64,000 nt of DNA from Mucilaginibacter yixingensis (GTDB lineage Bacteria > Bacteroidota > Bacteroidia > Sphingobacteriales > Sphingobacteriaceae): the NCBI RefSeq assembly GCF_041080815.1, contig NZ_CP160205.1, positions 4,960,001 to 5,024,000 on the forward strand, written 5' to 3'. Under the pieces are notes generated by a model that had not been told where the DNA came from, did not search any database, and worked only from the letters and a program-made list of their open reading frames with translations. The position numbers and the translations under genes were made by a program. Positions 61,907-64,000 of the stretch are shown here, one piece after another. Position 1 is the stretch's first letter; each line of letters opens with the position of its first letter.

Positions 61907-62914
61907 TTACTCATACCGTATCACCACATCATCATCCAGCGCATAGCCGGTGCAGGTAAGCACCCAGCCCTTGGCTTCATCTGCCGGGGTGATGACTTCG
62001 TTTGCCGTCATCTGCACTTTGCCGCTGCTGCAAATGGCTGAGCAGGCCGAGCAAATGCCTACCCGACAACTGTAAGGGATGTTGATCTTATTCTGCAAAG
62101 CAGCCTGTAAGATGGATTGATTCTCGCCCGCTGTAATGTTATAAGTCTCGCCTTTGTAAATGATTTGCACCTTATGTGGCGCAAAAGCCGGAAGAAAGCT
62201 GCTTACCGCCACGGTATCTACCACAAAATTCTCTTTACGGATCTGTTCCGCCGCTACGCCCATGTAAGTGAGCGATAACCGTACCATGCGCATATAATCA
62301 AACGGACCGCAGAGATAAAAGGCCATACGGTCCAGCTTGTCAGCAGAGGGGCGAAGCAATTGCTCTATGACGTAATTATTCAGGCGTCGCGCTTCATCGC
62401 TTAAAAAATGAATTACTTTAAGCCGATCTGGATGTTGTTCCTCCATCGCCTGCAATTCATCTTTAAATAGAATGCCGTTAGCATTGCGATTACTGTAGAT
62501 GAGCGTAAGTTTGCTTTGTCCCGGCCTGTTGAGCAGGTATTTCAGCTGGGCAAATACGGGTGTAATGCCACTGCCTGCCGCGAAGAAGAAAAGGTTTTTA
62601 TCCTCGTTACCATCCAGTACAAACTTGCCGGTTGGTTCGGCCACGTTCCAGCGGTCGCCGGGTTTGGTATGGCTGAGCAGAAAACGCGAAAGCTCGCCGT
62701 TGGGTACCCGTTTTACGGTGATGCTGAGCAAGGGTTCATCAGGTGATGAGCTGATGGAATATGACCGGCGCAACTCCTCATTATGATGACCAAATATCAG
62801 CGTAATAAACTGCCCCGATTTATAATGCAGCGGCTGCCCATCCGCAGGGCGCAGCTGAAAAGTGGCCGTATCTACCGCAAGGCGAATGATGTTTTCTACA
62901 ATCAGTTCAGGCAT
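61907..62914 (-). CDS. Ferredoxin reductase with C-terminal [2Fe-2S] domain (PaaE/HmpX-like)
   Basis: 335 residues in three parts: a FAD domain (RRSYSISSSPDEP, near 50), an NAD(P) domain (FFFAAGSGITPVFAQLKYLL, YLCGPFDYMRMV) and a plant-type ferredoxin domain from about 245 with the cluster Cys in YSCRVGICSACSAICSSG and a last Cys in WVLTCTGYAL. This matches the PaaE-type reductases that feed di-iron oxygenases. No paaABCD genes are nearby, so its partner is not known. It directly follows the quinone oxidoreductase gene (0-nt gap). Confidence 0.9.
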   Translation of the reverse strand: MPELIVENIIRLAVDTATFQLRPADGQPLHYKSGQFITLIFGHHNEELRRSYSISSSPDEPLLSITVKRVPNGELSRFLLSHTKPGDRWNVAEPTGKFVLDGNEDKNLFFFAAGSGITPVFAQLKYLLNRPGQSKLTLIYSNRNANGILFKDELQAMEEQHPDRLKVIHFLSDEARRLNNYVIEQLLRPSADKLDRMAFYLCGPFDYMRMVRLSLTYMGVAAEQIRKENFVVDTVAVSSFLPAFAPHKVQIIYKGETYNITAGENQSILQAALQNKINIPYSCRVGICSACSAICSSGKVQMTANEVITPADEAKGWVLTCTGYALDDDVVIRYE

Positions 62915-63910
62915 TTAAACACTCAGTACCAGTTTGCCAAATTGTGAAGAATACTCCATGCGTTTAAAAGCCTCTTTGGCATTAGCCAGGGTGAAAACTT
63001 CGTCAACAATCGGTTTAATTTCATGCTCGGTAATCAGTTTCAACAAACCCTTAAAATCATCCTGATTACCCATGGTAGTACCGAGTATCTGTAACTGTTT
63101 CCAGAAAATCTTGCGGCCGTTAATAGCCGGGATATCACCCGCTGTACCGCCGAAGAATACAATACGCGCACCGGGATTACACAGATCTGGTAGTTTAGCA
63201 AAGCCTTCGCCCAGGGCGCTGTCTATAATCACGTCAAAGCCGCCTGCCAGTTCGTGCAGTTGCTGGGCCCAGTCTTGCGCTTTATAGTTCACGCCTGCGG
63301 CTGCGCCTAATTTTTTGGCTTGCTGTAGTTTATCGCCGCTGCCGGAGGTAACGAATACCTGACACCCTGCCGCCACGGCCATTTGTAAGGCAATGGAGCC
63401 CGTACCTGCGCCTACGCCTACAATCAACACTTTGTCGCCTTTCTTAGCACGACCCTTCGTAAACAACGCACGATAGGCCGTTAAACCGGCTAAAGGCAAT
63501 GCTGCCGCATGCTCCCAGTTGAGGTGAGCTGGTTTGGCATAAATGTATTCGGCGCGGGTTTTTACGTATTCGGCAAAGGTGCCATCGTCTGGTAGACCTA
63601 AAATTTTAAAATGTTTGCCTTGAAAGTCGGGTGAGTCGCCCCAATTGTTCCCTGGGTTAATTACCACTTCTTTGCCCAACCATTCTTTACCTTCATCGCC
63701 ACCAGTTTCTACCACTATGCCGGCGCCATCGGCACCTAAGATGGTGGGATATTTTAGTCCGGCGTATTTGCCAACGGTAATCCAATAATCACGGCGGTTA
63801 AGGGCCGCAGCTTTTATTTGCACCAGCACCTCGCCAGGGGCAAGCGTTGGCTTTTCAACATCTTTATAAACGATGGGGTTTTCTGCAGATTCAAGGACGA
63901 TGGCTTTCAT
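62915..63910 (-). CDS. Zinc-less MDR family quinone oxidoreductase/alcohol dehydrogenase
   Basis: 331 residues of the medium-chain dehydrogenase type: a GroES-like N-terminal domain (VLVQIKAAALNRRDYWITVGKY, LGADGAGIVVETG) and a Rossmann domain with GVGAGTGSIALQMAVAAG. The cysteines of the structural zinc site are missing, and an Asp (GADGAG) sits where zinc enzymes have other residues, so it is probably a zinc-independent NADPH:quinone or enone reductase. It is the first gene of a two-gene operon with the downstream reductase. Confidence 0.9.
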   Translation of the reverse strand: MKAIVLESAENPIVYKDVEKPTLAPGEVLVQIKAAALNRRDYWITVGKYAGLKYPTILGADGAGIVVETGGDEGKEWLGKEVVINPGNNWGDSPDFQGKHFKILGLPDDGTFAEYVKTRAEYIYAKPAHLNWEHAAALPLAGLTAYRALFTKGRAKKGDKVLIVGVGAGTGSIALQMAVAAGCQVFVTSGSGDKLQQAKKLGAAAGVNYKAQDWAQQLHELAGGFDVIIDSALGEGFAKLPDLCNPGARIVFFGGTAGDIPAINGRKIFWKQLQILGTTMGNQDDFKGLLKLITEHEIKPIVDEVFTLANAKEAFKRMEYSSQFGKLVLSV

Positions 63911-63951
63911 TTTTATTAATCAGTGATTAGTTGATTGGTTATGGAACGCAG

Positions 63952-64000
63952 GTCATCCCGAACTTGTTTCGAGATCTCACAGGACGGTCCATTTAGTTAG
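63952..64000. repeat. Family A element cut by the right edge
   Basis: GTCATCCCGAACTTGTTTCG followed by an ATCTCACAGGACGGTCC stretch; same sub-type as 61717-61800. The other arm lies outside the window. Confidence 0.65.

Noticed and set aside
61624-61959. A 111-codon open frame on the plus strand after the GH20 gene
   Set aside because: It runs through two family A elements and one family C element and then antisense to the reductase. It is repeat sequence without coding character.

Overview
The window reads as chromosomal DNA of a Bacteroidota bacterium, most likely Sphingobacteriaceae (Mucilaginibacter/Pedobacter type). The basis is a SusC/SusD pair with a FecR anti-sigma factor, a PafA-type phosphatase, a thiamin-regulated TonB receptor with a PnuC-like permease, DUF4175, DUF2911 and DUF1835 proteins, promoters of the TAnnTTTG form with no Shine-Dalgarno signal, and many lipoproteins. 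There is no phage, integrase, transposase or CRISPR array. The genus is an inference.

Layout. 1-6.1 kb: a broken DUF1810 gene, DUF4920, an NHL-repeat lipoprotein, radA, panD and an SDR enzyme. 6.4-12.9 kb: a pafA-like phosphatase and a TPP-riboswitch operon (TonB receptor, PnuT-like transporter, acyl-CoA-dehydrogenase-like flavoprotein). 13-17.2 kb: an RDD protein, two tiny membrane proteins with a sodium:solute symporter, and sucD. 18-24.7 kb: DUF4175 protein, RsbW-like kinase, ybeY, glutathione peroxidase, a hydrolase and a TetR regulator. 24.9-27.2 kb: mlaEFD. 27.6-33.5 kb: uup, a small membrane protein, mnmG and a lipoprotein. 34-38.4 kb: tRNA-Gly, nadB and nadA around an AT-rich intergenic region. 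38.5-45.9 kb: DUF2911, DUF1835, FKBP, aspS, an SDR and dinB. 46-57.8 kb: a GIY-YIG nuclease framed by repeats, then a glycan utilisation locus (FecR, SusC, SusD, PKD lipoprotein, GH16, GH30) that ends in a heptaheme cytochrome. 58-64 kb: two flavin reductases, a HAD phosphatase, a GH20 hexosaminidase and a quinone oxidoreductase.

Two themes go beyond ordinary annotation. First, short palindromic intergenic elements are dense and fall into at least six families. The main one has TGTCAT/ATGACA ends and about a dozen copies. The elements do not only sit between genes: one supplies the start codon of a truncated DUF1810 gene, one lies in frame inside radA, one lengthens the P3 arm of the TPP riboswitch, and two frame a small GIY-YIG nuclease as a nested inverted repeat. 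Second, 22.9-37.4 kb carries signals of a replication origin domain: two strong palindromic parS-like sites and a weaker one around mnmG, another inside a terminator hairpin, and two consensus DnaA boxes (plus two variants) in the AT-rich nadB-nadA gap.

The glycan locus looks built for beta-glucan. GH16 (beta-1,3) and GH30 (beta-1,6) lipoproteins would cut laminarin-like or fungal-wall polymer at the surface, SusCD would import it, and FecR with the STN domain of SusC would sense the substrate. Its cognate ECF sigma factor is not in this window.
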